Shown here one piece after another: positions 36,571 through 46,672 of a stretch of 64,000 bases of DNA; the first letter of the stretch is position 1; each line of letters begins with the position of its first letter. The translations under genes were made by a program, and so were the position numbers. The notes under the pieces were generated by a model. The model had not been told where the DNA came from. It did not search any database and saw only the letters and a list, made by a program, of their open reading frames with translations. The DNA lies in the NCBI GenBank assembly GCA_019241635.1, contig JAFAWR010000329.1:1-64000 (forward strand), read 5' to 3'. This DNA is from Solirubrobacterales bacterium (GTDB taxonomy: Bacteria > Actinomycetota > Thermoleophilia > Solirubrobacterales > Solirubrobacteraceae).

Positions 36571-36912
36571 TTGGCACTAACCGGGCCGTCATTCGAGATA
36601 CGGGAAACCGCCGATGATGATGGGGCGGCGCGCGTGACGCTGATCGGCGAGCTTGACATCGCCGTGGCCGACGGGGTCGAGGAGCGGCTGAGGCGCCTGC
36701 GCGAAGCGGGCCGGCGGGTGCGGCTGGACCTCTCCCAGCTCGACTTCATCGACAGCTCGGGGGTGCGAGCGATCGTGCTTGGCCTCAAGCACGCCCGGCA
36801 GGGCGGCCACGAGCTCGATGTCGACCGGCAGATCAGTCCGACCGTGCAGCGGATGATCGACATCATGGGGATCGCGCCCCAGCTGTGGCCCGAGCACCGG
36901 GCGACCGGCTGA
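36571..36912 (+). CDS. STAS-domain anti-sigma factor antagonist
   Basis: ARVTLIGELDIAVADGVEERLRRLREAGRRVRLDLSQLDFIDSSGVRAIVLGL. Confidence 0.85.
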   Translation: MALTGPSFEIRETADDDGAARVTLIGELDIAVADGVEERLRRLREAGRRVRLDLSQLDFIDSSGVRAIVLGLKHARQGGHELDVDRQISPTVQRMIDIMGIAPQLWPEHRATG

Positions 36913-37013
36913 TCGCTCGCGCACGGGAGATTGCAAGCGCGCCGGCGGCGGAGGGATCGCCCCCGCGCCGTGGAAGCACGCGCATGACCGTGAGACGCGC
37001 AGAGGAGTTATGG

Positions 37014-37865
37014 ATGAGCGACTTCGAGAGAAGCGGCATGGCCTACGACGAGCCGGTCAAGCGCCGCTCGCCCGGGAATTGGTTCGCCGACATCGGCGAT
37101 CGGCTGTCGAGGGGCTTCACCGCCATCGACCGGCCCCAGGAGGACGAGGGCCAGTGGGACGAATATGAGTCCTACGAGGAGACCGATCAGCCCACGGCGG
37201 CCGTGGAGGCGATGCCGTGGGAGCCGGAGCGCAAGCGCTTCCCGACCGTTCTGCACGGCTATGACCGCGACGCGGTCGACGCCCACCTGGCCGCGCTCGA
37301 GCGCGAGATGACCGAACTGCGGGCCCACCGCTCGCCGGCGCCCGCGGTGGAGGAGGAGCTCGAGCGCCTCGGCGAGGAGACCAGCGCGATCCTCCGTGTG
37401 GCCCACGAGCAGGCGGCCGAGATCACCCGCCGGGCGCAGACCCAGGCCGATCGCTGCGTGTCCGACGCGGCGGCCAACGCGGTCGCGATGACCGAGGACG
37501 CCAAGCGCAAGCTGCGCCAACTCGACACCGAGACTGACGCGGTGTGGGCCGAGCGCGGGCGCCTGATCGAGGACGTCCGGAACGTCGCCACCGCGCTGTT
37601 CTCGCTGGCCGAGGATGCCGCCGATCGCTTCCCGGAGGATGGTGAGCGGGGTGGCGCCACGGTGGCCGTGTCCCCGGCCCCTGCAACTGCGTCGCCTGCC
37701 GGTGTGCCGGCCGCGAGTGCGCCGTCGCCGGCCCCCGCCGCGGCGGCTGTGCCGGCGGCCCCCGCAGCGGCCCCGGCCCCCGCGCCCACGGCCCCCGCGC
37801 CCATGGCCCCCGCCCCGGTGGCCGCGCCGCCCGGGACTGCGGACTCAGCCCGCCGGCCGCACTGA
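37014..37865 (+). CDS. DivIVA-like coiled-coil protein with Ala/Pro-rich tail
   Basis: KRFPTVLHGYDRDAVDAHLAALEREMTEL (DivIVA-like N-motif), coiled coil, then A/P-rich tail; AGGAG upstream of ATG 37014. Confidence 0.6.
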   Translation: MSDFERSGMAYDEPVKRRSPGNWFADIGDRLSRGFTAIDRPQEDEGQWDEYESYEETDQPTAAVEAMPWEPERKRFPTVLHGYDRDAVDAHLAALEREMTELRAHRSPAPAVEEELERLGEETSAILRVAHEQAAEITRRAQTQADRCVSDAAANAVAMTEDAKRKLRQLDTETDAVWAERGRLIEDVRNVATALFSLAEDAADRFPEDGERGGATVAVSPAPATASPAGVPAASAPSPAPAAAAVPAAPAAAPAPAPTAPAPMAPAPVAAPPGTADSARRPH

Positions 37866-38963
37866 CTCGAACCGCTCGGCCCCGAGCTTGGCCTCGGGGT
37901 GTAGCTGCGGCGGGATGCCGTCGCCGAGCGCGGCATCGGCCAGCACCCGTCCGAGCTCGGGTGCGTGCTTGAACAGGTTGTTGCCGGCCGCGATGAGCAG
38001 GCCGCCGAGCTCCCACGCCGCGAATCCGTCCTCGTGCCAGGTCAGCTCGGTGACCCAGCAGTGGCGGACGTCGACCGGCTCGGGCTCGAGGCCGGGTAGG
38101 GCGCGAGCCGCGTACGCCGTGGTCCGCTCGGCGATGGTCTCCAGCGCGCCGGCCTCGATCAGGCTCCCGTCCTCGTGCACCGGGGTGTCGGCCAGCCCGA
38201 TCGCGTAGGCGGCGTTGCCCGGGATCGGATCCGCGTAGGCGCCGGCCTCGCCGAAGGCGCCGCTCGAGTCGAGCAGGCAGGCGAGCCGGTCGGGGGCCTC
38301 GCCGCGGACGCGGTAAGTCAGGCGGACATGGGCGGCCTGGCGCAGGGGAAGCGGCAGCCCCGCCCCGCGGGCCAGCGCGGCCGTGCCGCGACCGGCGCAG
38401 ACGATCACCCGGCCGTGCTCCACGCGCGCGCCGCCGGTACGCACCTCGACCGCGTCTCCGGGCAGCGGCCGCACGGACAGGACCTCGTCGAACACCAGGT
38501 GCGGGCGCAGCGCGGTGGTCAAGGCGTCGATGCTCGCGCGGGTGCGGATCGCGCCGCCGTCCTCGTCGAGCACAGCACGTTCGGAGGAGGCCGCGAGCAG
38601 CGGCAGGTGTCCGGCCAGCTCCTCGGCGGCGATCAGGTGCGCGCGTACGCCGGCGCTCCGCATCGCCTCCAGGCGCCGGTGCGCGGCCGGGCCGAGGGCG
38701 ATGACGCCGTCGCGCGAGAGCAGCTCGGCGCCGAAGCGCTCCTCCCAGTCACGCCAGGCGCGTCGGGCCCGGACGGCGAACTCGACCAGTCGCCGATCGT
38801 CATGAGCGTGGCGGAAGATCCGCGACTCGCCCCCGGACTGCGCATTACCGGGCACGCCGCGCTCGTAGACGGTCACCGAGGCGCCGCGCTCGCTCAGGGC
38901 ATGGGCGGTGGCGAGCCCGACGATCCCGGCCCCGATCACCGCGACGTCCGCACCGGTGTGCAT
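37845..38963 (-). CDS. FAD-dependent oxidoreductase (monomeric sarcosine oxidase-like)
   Basis: ADVAVIGAGIVGLATAHALSERGASVTVYERG Rossmann motif; DAO-family C-terminus. Confidence 0.85.
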   Translation of the reverse strand: MHTGADVAVIGAGIVGLATAHALSERGASVTVYERGVPGNAQSGGESRIFRHAHDDRRLVEFAVRARRAWRDWEERFGAELLSRDGVIALGPAAHRRLEAMRSAGVRAHLIAAEELAGHLPLLAASSERAVLDEDGGAIRTRASIDALTTALRPHLVFDEVLSVRPLPGDAVEVRTGGARVEHGRVIVCAGRGTAALARGAGLPLPLRQAAHVRLTYRVRGEAPDRLACLLDSSGAFGEAGAYADPIPGNAAYAIGLADTPVHEDGSLIEAGALETIAERTTAYAARALPGLEPEPVDVRHCWVTELTWHEDGFAAWELGGLLIAAGNNLFKHAPELGRVLADAALGDGIPPQLHPEAKLGAERFESVRPAG

Positions 38964-39081
38964 TGCGAGGGACAGTAGCTCGCGACCCCCCACCGAGGGG
39001 GTCGGGCGGCTCCGGGTTCTGTGTGGGCTTCGATCGATGGGGTAGGCTCGAATCACGTAACAGCGAAGGAGGAATAGGCGA

Positions 39082-39447
39082 ATGGCAGACCGGCGCAACG
39101 GTGCACAATCGCCCGAGGAGCAGGTGCGCGCGCTGTTCGAGGAGGCCGAGTCGAGCGCGGCCAAGGCGTTCGAGGAGCTGGTGGGCAAGCCGAGCTTCGG
39201 CCGGCTGCTTGCGCTCAGCGCCGAGAACACCGCGGCGCTGACCCGGATCGCCTTCGACGCGGTCGATCTCCTCTGGCGCAATCTTCGGCTGGCCGGCCGA
39301 GCCGACATCGTGCGGCTCTCGCGCCAGCTGCACCGCAACGAGGACAAGCTCGAGCGGGTGCTGCAAGAGGTGGAGAGCTTGCGCGAGGAGGTGGCGCGCG
39401 ATGCGCGCGAGGCGCGCGATCGGGAGCGCGAGGAGGCGCGATCGTGA
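39082..39447 (+). CDS. Putative PHA synthase accessory subunit/phasin-like protein
   Basis: Helical, charged 121-aa protein overlapping phaC start (39444-39447). Confidence 0.55.
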   Translation: MADRRNGAQSPEEQVRALFEEAESSAAKAFEELVGKPSFGRLLALSAENTAALTRIAFDAVDLLWRNLRLAGRADIVRLSRQLHRNEDKLERVLQEVESLREEVARDAREARDREREEARS

Positions 39448-40511
39448 GCGTCGCCGAGCGCGTGATGCGCTTTCCGGTCAACGCCCTCGAGTACGCGAAC
39501 ATCCTCCTGACCACCGACGACGCGGCGGTCGGCGTCACCCCCAAGGAGGTGGTCTGGACCCACCGGGAGACCACGCTCTACCGCTACCGCTCCTCGAACC
39601 GGCGCTACGCGGTGCCGCTGCTGTTGGTGTTCGCGCTGATCAACCGTCCCGACATATTCGACCTGCGCCCCGGGTCGTCGCTGGTGGAGTTCCTGCTGGA
39701 GGAGGGCTTCGACGTGTTCCTCGTCGACTGGGGCTATCCCGACGAGGAGGACGCGGACATGGGGCTCGACGAGTTCGTGTGCGACGAGCTCGATTGGGCG
39801 GTGCGCGAGACGCTACGGGCATCCGGGGCCGAGGAGCTGACGCTGGTCGGCTGGTGCATCGGGGCCACGCTGTGCGCGATGTACTGCGGGCTCGACCGCG
39901 GCTCGCGCGGGCGAGTTCCCGTGCGCAACCTGGTCGAACTGACCATGCCGATCGACGGCCGCCAGTCGCGCTACGCGAAGTGGGTGGGCGATCCTGAGCT
40001 CGACGTGGAGCGGGTGGCGGAGCTCTACGGATCGCTGCCGGGCGGGGCGATCGATTTCGCCAACAAGATGCTCAAGCCGGTGACGAACTTCTGGACCACC
40101 TACCGGCGGCTGTGGGACGGGGTCCAGGACGGCAACGCGCGCCGCGAGTCTTACCAGCCGATGGCCAAGTGGGTGGGCGACAACCCGCCGTTTCCCGGCC
40201 GGGCGTGGGCCGAGTGGATCGAGTTGATGTACCGGGACGCCGGCCTGCTCCGCGGGCGGGTGCGCCTGCGCGACCGGTTGGTCGATCTACGGCGGATCGA
40301 TCAGAGCGTGCTGGTGATCACCGCCGGGGCTGACCACATCGCCTCGCGGCCCGGGACGATGCCGTTCTTCGATCTGATCTCGAGCGAGGACGTCGAGCAC
40401 ATGGACCGTCCGGGTGGCCACATCGGTCTGGTCGCTGGCTCCGCCGCACGCAAGGAGCTGTGGCCCGAGATGTCGGCCTGGCTGGCCGAGCGATCGGAAC
40501 CCAAGAGTTGA
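39444..40511 (+). CDS. phaC: Poly(R)-hydroxyalkanoate synthase, class III-like PhaC
   Basis: LLLVFALINRPDIFDLRPGSSLVEFLLEEGFDVFLVDWGYPDEED...LVGWCIGATLCAMY (lipase-like box with Cys)...GGHIGLVAG. Confidence 0.9.
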   Translation: MSVAERVMRFPVNALEYANILLTTDDAAVGVTPKEVVWTHRETTLYRYRSSNRRYAVPLLLVFALINRPDIFDLRPGSSLVEFLLEEGFDVFLVDWGYPDEEDADMGLDEFVCDELDWAVRETLRASGAEELTLVGWCIGATLCAMYCGLDRGSRGRVPVRNLVELTMPIDGRQSRYAKWVGDPELDVERVAELYGSLPGGAIDFANKMLKPVTNFWTTYRRLWDGVQDGNARRESYQPMAKWVGDNPPFPGRAWAEWIELMYRDAGLLRGRVRLRDRLVDLRRIDQSVLVITAGADHIASRPGTMPFFDLISSEDVEHMDRPGGHIGLVAGSAARKELWPEMSAWLAERSEPKS

Positions 40512-40537
40512 CCAACGTCAAGGAGGCGAGGGATTTC

Positions 40538-41407
40538 ATGAGCACCGAAACGACAGGCACCGAGACACGCGCCCAGGACACGATCATCCCGACGGACGAG
40601 TCATTCCCCGCCGGGGTGCGGCGTCCGCGGATGACCGGCCGGGTCGTGTTCGTCACCGGCGGTACGCGCGGGATCGGGGCCGCGATCAGCCGGAGCTTCG
40701 CCGAGCAGGGCGCCGTGGTCGCCGCCGGCTACGGCCGCGACAAGGACACCGCCGAGGGGCTGCTGCGCCAGTTCGAGGAGAACGGGATGACCGGCAGCAT
40801 CCACCAGGGGAACGTGGGATCGGCCGAGGACTGCCGCCGGACCGTCGGCGAGGTCTGCGAGCGCCACGGCCGGATCGACGTGCTGGTCAACAACGCCGGC
40901 ATCACGATCGACAAGACCGCGCTGAAGATGACCGACGAGGACTGGTACAAGGTGCTCGCGGTCAACCTGTCCGGCGCGTTCTTCATGAGCCAGGCTGTGC
41001 TGCCGCACATGCTCGAGCGCGGGACGGGGCGGATCATCAACATATCCTCGATCATCGGCTCGACCGGGAACATCGGCCAGGCCAACTACTCGGCGTCGAA
41101 ATCGGGCTTGTTCGGGCTGACCAAGTCGCTCGCTCGGGAGACCTGCTTCCAGCTCGCGCGCGCGGGGAAGCTGAGCGAGGACTCGATCGGGCTGACCGTG
41201 AACGCGGTCGCGCCGGGCTTCATCGCCACCGAGATGCTCCAGGCGATGCCCGAGAAGGCCCAGGAGCGGGTCAAGTCCCAGATCCCGGTGGGCCGGTTTG
41301 GCCGGCCCGACGACGTGGCCCGGGTCGTGCACTTCCTGGCCTCGGACTACTCGTCGTTCATCACGGGCGCCGTGTACGACGTCAACGGCGGGCAGGACAT
41401 GTCGTAG
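40538..41407 (+). CDS. phaB: Acetoacetyl-CoA reductase-like SDR
   Basis: VVFVTGGTRGIGAAISRSFAEQGAVVAAGYGRDK...LVNNAGITIDKTALKMTDEDW...NYSASKSGLFGLTKSLA...GFIATEML; downstream of phaC. Confidence 0.85.
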   Translation: MSTETTGTETRAQDTIIPTDESFPAGVRRPRMTGRVVFVTGGTRGIGAAISRSFAEQGAVVAAGYGRDKDTAEGLLRQFEENGMTGSIHQGNVGSAEDCRRTVGEVCERHGRIDVLVNNAGITIDKTALKMTDEDWYKVLAVNLSGAFFMSQAVLPHMLERGTGRIINISSIIGSTGNIGQANYSASKSGLFGLTKSLARETCFQLARAGKLSEDSIGLTVNAVAPGFIATEMLQAMPEKAQERVKSQIPVGRFGRPDDVARVVHFLASDYSSFITGAVYDVNGGQDMS

Positions 41408-41442
41408 CGGGTAAGCCGGTCACATAGGCCCGTCTACATCTC

Positions 41443-41475
41443 TTTCACAACTCCTTCACAATTCACTCACAAGTC
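41443..41475 (+). promoter_or_regulatory. Pho-box-like triple 11-nt direct repeat
   Basis: TTTCACAACTC-CTTCACAATTC-ACTCACAAGTC in perfect 11-nt register, upstream of a Pit-type transporter. Confidence 0.65.
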
Positions 41476-41512
41476 TGTGTAAGGCTCGCGGCATGGCCGT
41501 TGGAGGTGCCGC

Positions 41513-42616
41513 GTGAAGGAGACCCTGCTCGTCGTGGTGATCATCACCGCGCTGGCTTTCGACTTCACCAACGGCTTCCACGACACCGCTAACGCGGTCG
41601 CCGCCTCGATCTCCACCCGGGCCATGCCGCCTCGGATCGCGGTGACGTTCTCGGCGATCCTCAACTTCGTCGGCGCCTTCATCTCGCTCAAGGTGGCGAC
41701 GACGATCGCCAGCGGGATCGTGGCCACCTCGGCCACGACGACCACGGTCGTGTTCGCCGCGCTGCTCGGAGCGATCGCGTGGAACCTGGTCACGTGGTGG
41801 CTGGGGCTGCCGTCGAGTTCCTCGCACGCGCTGATCGGGGGTCTGGTCGGGGCGGCCTGGGCCGCTTCGGGGGCAGGGGCGATCCAGGGCACGGGGATCC
41901 TCGACAAGGTGATCGTCCCGGCGGTGCTGTCGCCCACCTTGGCCTTCGTTGTCGCCTGGGCCTCGATCATCCTGGCCTACCGGGTGATCGGTCGGCGCCG
42001 GCCGGGCGTGGTCACGCGCGGCTTCAAGCTCGGGCAGGTGCTCTCGAGCGGGGTACTGTCGCTCTCGCATGGCACCAACGACGGCCAGAAGACGATGGGC
42101 GTGATCACGCTGGCGCTGGTCGCCGAGGGGTCGATCTCGCGCTCGCACGTGCACGTGCCGACCTGGGTGATCATCGCGTCGGCGAGCGCGATCGCCTTCG
42201 GCACCTACGCAGGCGGCTGGCGGATCATCAAGACGACCGGCATGCGGATCATCAAGATGGACCCGAGCCAGGGCTTCGCGGCCCAGAGCGCGGGGGCGGC
42301 GGCGATTCTGGCCGCCTCGCACTACGGCTTCCCGATCTCGACCACGCACGTGATCAACGGTGGCGTGATGGGCGCGGGCGCCGCCAAGCGGCTCTCCGCC
42401 GTGCGCTGGGGCGTCGCCGGCAACATCATCGTCGCCTGGATGCTCACGCTCCCGGCCGCCGCGGCCATGTCCGCGGGCGCGTGGGCGCTCACCCGGGCCC
42501 TCGGCGGGGGCATGACCGGATCGCTCGTGCTATTCGTGGTCGGGCTGCTCGGGCTGCTGGCCGTGGCGCTGACCCGCCGGATGCGCTCGGGGCCCGTCCC
42601 GGTGGCGCAGTCATGA
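41513..42616 (+). CDS. pit: Inorganic phosphate transporter, PiT family
   Basis: FDFTNGFHDTANAVAASISTRAMPPRIAVTFSAILNFVGAF...WWLGLPSSSSHALIGGLVG...SLSHGTNDGQKTMGVI...GFPISTTHVINGGVMGAG. Confidence 0.95.
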   Translation: MKETLLVVVIITALAFDFTNGFHDTANAVAASISTRAMPPRIAVTFSAILNFVGAFISLKVATTIASGIVATSATTTTVVFAALLGAIAWNLVTWWLGLPSSSSHALIGGLVGAAWAASGAGAIQGTGILDKVIVPAVLSPTLAFVVAWASIILAYRVIGRRRPGVVTRGFKLGQVLSSGVLSLSHGTNDGQKTMGVITLALVAEGSISRSHVHVPTWVIIASASAIAFGTYAGGWRIIKTTGMRIIKMDPSQGFAAQSAGAAAILAASHYGFPISTTHVINGGVMGAGAAKRLSAVRWGVAGNIIVAWMLTLPAAAAMSAGAWALTRALGGGMTGSLVLFVVGLLGLLAVALTRRMRSGPVPVAQS

Positions 42617-42864
42617 GCCTGCTGGCCGCGGCCACGCTGACCGTCGGCACGCTGGTCAACGTGGTGATATCGGCCCTGGCCGCCGGGATCGGCGTCACCG
42701 TGGCCTTCTCGGCGGTGATCTACTGCGCCGACCGGGCCAGCGAGCTGCGCCGGGATGACCGCGGGGGCGCGGCGGCGGCCATGACCGCCGGCGGTGTGAT
42801 GGCGCTGGCCGCGTGCCTGGCGCTCGTGGTCTACGGGCTCGTGCTCGTCACGTCCAAGAAGTAG
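42613..42864 (+). CDS. Small two-TM membrane protein downstream of pit
   Basis: ATGA overlap with pit; MSLLAAATLTVGTLVNVVISALAAGIGVTVAFSAVIYCADRAS...VMALAACLALVVYGLVLVTSKK. Confidence 0.7.
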   Translation: MSLLAAATLTVGTLVNVVISALAAGIGVTVAFSAVIYCADRASELRRDDRGGAAAAMTAGGVMALAACLALVVYGLVLVTSKK

Positions 42865-42873
42865 CCCGGTACC

Positions 42874-42926
42874 GCGAGCAATCCGCCATTCGCCGCCCGC
42901 GCCGGGGTGAATGGCGGTTCACTCGC
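42874..42926. terminator. Hairpin between convergent genes
   Basis: GCGAG-caat-CCGCCATTCGCC ... GGTGAATGGCGG-ttca-CTCGC; 12-bp inner stem (one wobble) and 5-bp outer stem. Confidence 0.55.
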
Positions 42927-43016
42927 GCATCGCGCATACGATCTGCCATTCGGCGCGGAGGAGAGGTCGAGTGTCGGAAAACTCGCGCTCCGGGGGAACG
43001 CCCGGGGTCGGGACGC

Positions 43017-45092
43017 CTACGGCGGGGTGGAGGCCGGCCCGGGGGCGGGATGCACCGAGAGGATCAGGGGCGGCCGGGGCGACTGGGTGAAGTCGAAGTC
43101 GGAGGCCAGGTTGCCCAGGATCGGGTTGTTCTCGCGGACGTCGGGGCGGGGGTCGGGGCGGCCGTCGGTGGCTGGGTCCAGGCGCGCGCCGCCGAGGAAG
43201 TCATCCTCGATGAACTTGTTGTAGGCGTCGTGGCTGAGCGTCTGGTGGTCGATCATGCCCTGCTTGGCGTACGGGCTGATGACGATGCCCGGCACGCGCA
43301 AGCCGTACCCGTCGCGGTCGACCACGGGCGGGACGACGTGGTCGTAGAAGCCGCCCCAGTCATCCCAGGAGAGGAAGATCGCCGTGCTGTCCCAATTGGG
43401 GCTCTGCATGATCGCGTTGATCAGGCCGGTGACGTAGGTCTGGCCGGCGCTGACCAGGGCGGGCGGATGCTCGGACACGGTGCCGTTGGGGTCGATCCAG
43501 GAGACGGCCGGGAGGGTGCCGTCGTGCGCGGCGGTGAAGAAGCTCGAGAGCGACTGGATGCTCGACAGCTGGTTGTCCTGGCTGACGTCGGTGAACGAGG
43601 GCAGGGGGTTCCAGATCCCCGGCGTGGTCGGACCCTGCTGGACCGGGGCGCAGGTCATCGAGGCGTCGTTCTCGCAGTCGGGCTCTGAGCCCTGGAACAC
43701 GTAGTAGCCCCAGTTCACGTTCTGCTGGTGCAGGAGGTAGGTGATGTCGGTCCAGGCGTAATGGAGCTGGCCGTCGTTGGCGGTGGCGAACGTGGTGGCG
43801 TCCAGGTTCGAGTCCGGGTTGGGGTTCTGGAGCGCGTTGGTGCACGACGAGGGGTCCATCGGATTCGAGCAGAAGGCCGACCACTCGGACACCATGTACA
43901 GATGCTCGGGCAGGCTCCAGGACGCGTTGGGCTCGAACATGTGGTCCTGGAGCACGTAGTTCTCGGCGTAGGCCCAGTAGTTGGGGATCTCGCGGGCGTC
44001 GTGGTAGCCCATAACGTCGATGCAGCGCTGGTTCGGGGTCTGGCCGCCCGTGGTCTCGGTGCAGGGGCTGCAGTTCGGGTCGCCCGAGTTGCAGCCCGAG
44101 CCGGCCTCGGCCTGGGCGACGAACCCGTCCATCCGGCCGCTGTCGATGTCGGCGAGCGAGTTGCCCATGCCGTGCGGCCCGCCGTAGTTCAGATCGGCGG
44201 GGTCGTGATAGGGCGTCACGCAGCCGCCGTTGTCCGGGTCGGGGACGCAAACGCCGGGGGGGATCCCGTCCGCGCCCGGGTAGGTGCCGAAGTAGCTGTC
44301 GAACGAGCGGTTCTCCTGCATGATGATCACCACATGGCGGATCTTGTGGATGCCGGTGGCCGGGGCGATCCGGATCCTGATCACCGGCGAGGCCGAGCCG
44401 ATGTTGTGGACCGTGGTCGGCACCATCGCGCGCCACTGCTCGGTGCGCCCGGTGGTGAACCGGTGCGAGACAACGAAAGTGGCGCTGCGTCCGAGGCGGG
44501 GCCGCGTGACCGTGATCCATCGGGGGCCGACCTGGCGCTGGAGGTAGATCCGCTCGCCGACCGCGCCGGGCGAGAGGGCCCCGCTAAGCATCTCGGTGTC
44601 GCCCGCGACGGCGAACGTCGCCGTGCTGGTCAGCGTGATCAGCGGGCGGACGCGCTCGGCGAGGACTCGGCTGCGCACGCCGCGGGTCGTCGTCACCCAG
44701 TCGCGATTGGTGCTCACCGACCGCGCGGGGATCATGAAGCTGTAGCTCCCGCCGGTGAGCGTCCGGGTCCGGGCCACCACGCTGTAGGCGCGCTGGCCGG
44801 GGAAGCGTCGCCAGAGCGCGACCACAATGCCGCACCGTTTGACCCCCCGGCGGACGCCGACGAGGGCTCCGAACACGCGGACCTGGCGCCCCGCGGTCAG
44901 GGGATTGGGCGAGGCGTAGATCGTGATGCCCTGGGCCACGGGCGGCCGGGCAGGCTTACTCGCGGGCTTGCAGGCTGGGGTGCTCGCGACGGGCGACTGG
45001 CCCCGGGAGGTCGGTGTGAGTGCCCCCGCGCCCCCGACCAGGACGATGACAACGGCGGATACGAGCAGAGCAAGTGAGCGGCGCAGCGGCAT
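43017..45092 (-). CDS. Secreted phospholipase C/acid phosphatase-like phosphoesterase
   Basis: [28 protein letters not shown]...[14 protein letters not shown]...[42 protein letters not shown]; signal peptide. Confidence 0.9.
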   Translation of the reverse strand: MPLRRSLALLVSAVVIVLVGGAGALTPTSRGQSPVASTPACKPASKPARPPVAQGITIYASPNPLTAGRQVRVFGALVGVRRGVKRCGIVVALWRRFPGQRAYSVVARTRTLTGGSYSFMIPARSVSTNRDWVTTTRGVRSRVLAERVRPLITLTSTATFAVAGDTEMLSGALSPGAVGERIYLQRQVGPRWITVTRPRLGRSATFVVSHRFTTGRTEQWRAMVPTTVHNIGSASPVIRIRIAPATGIHKIRHVVIIMQENRSFDSYFGTYPGADGIPPGVCVPDPDNGGCVTPYHDPADLNYGGPHGMGNSLADIDSGRMDGFVAQAEAGSGCNSGDPNCSPCTETTGGQTPNQRCIDVMGYHDAREIPNYWAYAENYVLQDHMFEPNASWSLPEHLYMVSEWSAFCSNPMDPSSCTNALQNPNPDSNLDATTFATANDGQLHYAWTDITYLLHQQNVNWGYYVFQGSEPDCENDASMTCAPVQQGPTTPGIWNPLPSFTDVSQDNQLSSIQSLSSFFTAAHDGTLPAVSWIDPNGTVSEHPPALVSAGQTYVTGLINAIMQSPNWDSTAIFLSWDDWGGFYDHVVPPVVDRDGYGLRVPGIVISPYAKQGMIDHQTLSHDAYNKFIEDDFLGGARLDPATDGRPDPRPDVRENNPILGNLASDFDFTQSPRPPLILSVHPAPGPASTPP

Positions 45093-45171
45093 TCCTCCCG
45101 CGGGGGCGATCCTGCTTTCTGGTGCTAACCCACGCCGGGCGCGCGAGTTGCGATCGTGCGATTCTCCCAGC

Positions 45172-45909
45172 GTGACCGGCGGTCCTTCCGGCGATCAGGA
45201 GTTCGGACCGCCCGAGCGGGGGGTCGCCGGGCACCCCGTGCTCGCGCTTCGGGCCGCGCTGGATCGCTATGACGACGCCCGGTCAGGGCGGGCGCTCGAC
45301 GTCGCGTTCGCCGCCGCCGCTGCGGCGGTGGCCGAGCTGCGCGGCGAGCGCGCGCACGTCGCACCCGACGTCGATGAGGTCCGGGCCCTGTTCGAGCAGC
45401 TGCCCGACTACGAGCGGCTGGTCGAGGTCGCGGTTTCCGAGACCGAGCGCTCGGTTCAGGCCGCGGGAGTCCGGGTGTGGTCGTGGTTCGGGCTGGAGTC
45501 CGAACCGCCGCGCTGGAACCAGGGCGAACGGCAGCGGGCCCGGCTGCTCGTGGCGTGCGCCTGCGCGCCGCTGGATCAGCAGGTCGTCGGCTGGCTCGGC
45601 CCGCGGCTGCTCAAGCTGGCCGCCGGGCGGTGGGCCGGGGTGCTGGTCGGCGAGCTGCGCCGGGCCGACGAGGAGCTCTGGCGGCGCGTGCTCGGGGAGC
45701 GCTACGAGTCGGTGTGGCGGCGCTTCGCGCCGCGGGGCCGGTGGCGCACCCGCGAGCTGGCGGACCTGATGGCCCGCGACGACGAGGTGGCCGGCGCAAT
45801 GGAGCGCCAGCTGTCGCGGTGGCTGGCGGCCGGCGGCCAGGTCGAGCGCCTGCCCGGCGAGCTCGAGGCGGCGTTCGTGCACAGCCGCACGCCGGACCGC
45901 CTGGCCTGA
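45172..45909 (+). CDS. Hypothetical protein
   Basis: ORF in good frame from GTG 45172; [28 protein letters not shown]...; no family recognised. Confidence 0.55.
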   Translation: MTGGPSGDQEFGPPERGVAGHPVLALRAALDRYDDARSGRALDVAFAAAAAAVAELRGERAHVAPDVDEVRALFEQLPDYERLVEVAVSETERSVQAAGVRVWSWFGLESEPPRWNQGERQRARLLVACACAPLDQQVVGWLGPRLLKLAAGRWAGVLVGELRRADEELWRRVLGERYESVWRRFAPRGRWRTRELADLMARDDEVAGAMERQLSRWLAAGGQVERLPGELEAAFVHSRTPDRLA

Positions 45910-45931
45910 GCGGCCGGGCGTCTCGCCCGTG

Positions 45932-46672
45932 TCACATGCGGACGGCCACGAGTGCCACCGCGAGCACCACGAGCGCGAGCCACAGGGTGCGCAGCGCGCC
46001 CTCGAGCGGCTCCGACAGGCTTGCCCGGGTCAGCTCGATCACGGTCCCGTCGCGCAGCCGCTGCTGGCCGGTCACCTCGGTCGTCTCCCGGCGCAGGCGG
46101 CGCACCGGCGTGGAGAGCTGGCGCTGGGCGGCGCTCAACAGACAGCACGCGGCGGCGACGAGCAGCCCAGCCGGGCGGATGGTCAGGGCGCCGACGAAGT
46201 AGCCGGTGAACGCGGGGAATCCGCCCCAGGCGAGCGCGAACCAGGTGTCGTTGTGCAGGCGCCCGCCGGCCAGCTCGAGGTTGTAGGCCGGCACGAGGAC
46301 GGCGCCCGCCAGGACGAGCGGGATGATCAGCGGCGAGACGATGATCGCGCCGGCGACGCCGATCGCCACCGCCCCGACCAGCCCGGCGGCGGCCAGGCCG
46401 ATCAGCGTGGCGCGCGTGAGCTTCGTCCCCAGCGGGCGGCCGTTCAGCTCGTCGAGGGCGTGGGCGCTCACCCCCACGGCGAGGAAGAACGCCCCCAGGG
46501 CAGCAAGCAGCCGCCCGGCGTAGATGTGCGGCGCGGCCGCGGCGCCGATCGCCACGTAGCTCAGGTGCCAGGCGGTGTAGGGCGGGTGAAGGAGGGTGAC
46601 GAGGTCGCGCCAGCCGCCCGAGCGCAGCGCGTAGAAGGCCGGGCGGTCGAGCTCACGGGGTGCGCTGGCCAT
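45932..46672 (-). CDS. UbiA-like multi-TM membrane protein
   Basis: Multi-TM; AHALDELNGRPLGTKL and YNLELAGGRLHNDTWFALAWGGFPAFTGYF resemble UbiA prenyltransferase loops. Confidence 0.6.
   Translation of the reverse strand: MASAPRELDRPAFYALRSGGWRDLVTLLHPPYTAWHLSYVAIGAAAAPHIYAGRLLAALGAFFLAVGVSAHALDELNGRPLGTKLTRATLIGLAAAGLVGAVAIGVAGAIIVSPLIIPLVLAGAVLVPAYNLELAGGRLHNDTWFALAWGGFPAFTGYFVGALTIRPAGLLVAAACCLLSAAQRQLSTPVRRLRRETTEVTGQQRLRDGTVIELTRASLSEPLEGALRTLWLALVVLAVALVAVRM

Noticed and set aside
37670-37860. GCCCCCGCG-type repeats as a DNA repeat element
   Set aside because: Explained by the Ala/Pro-rich tail of the DivIVA-like protein.
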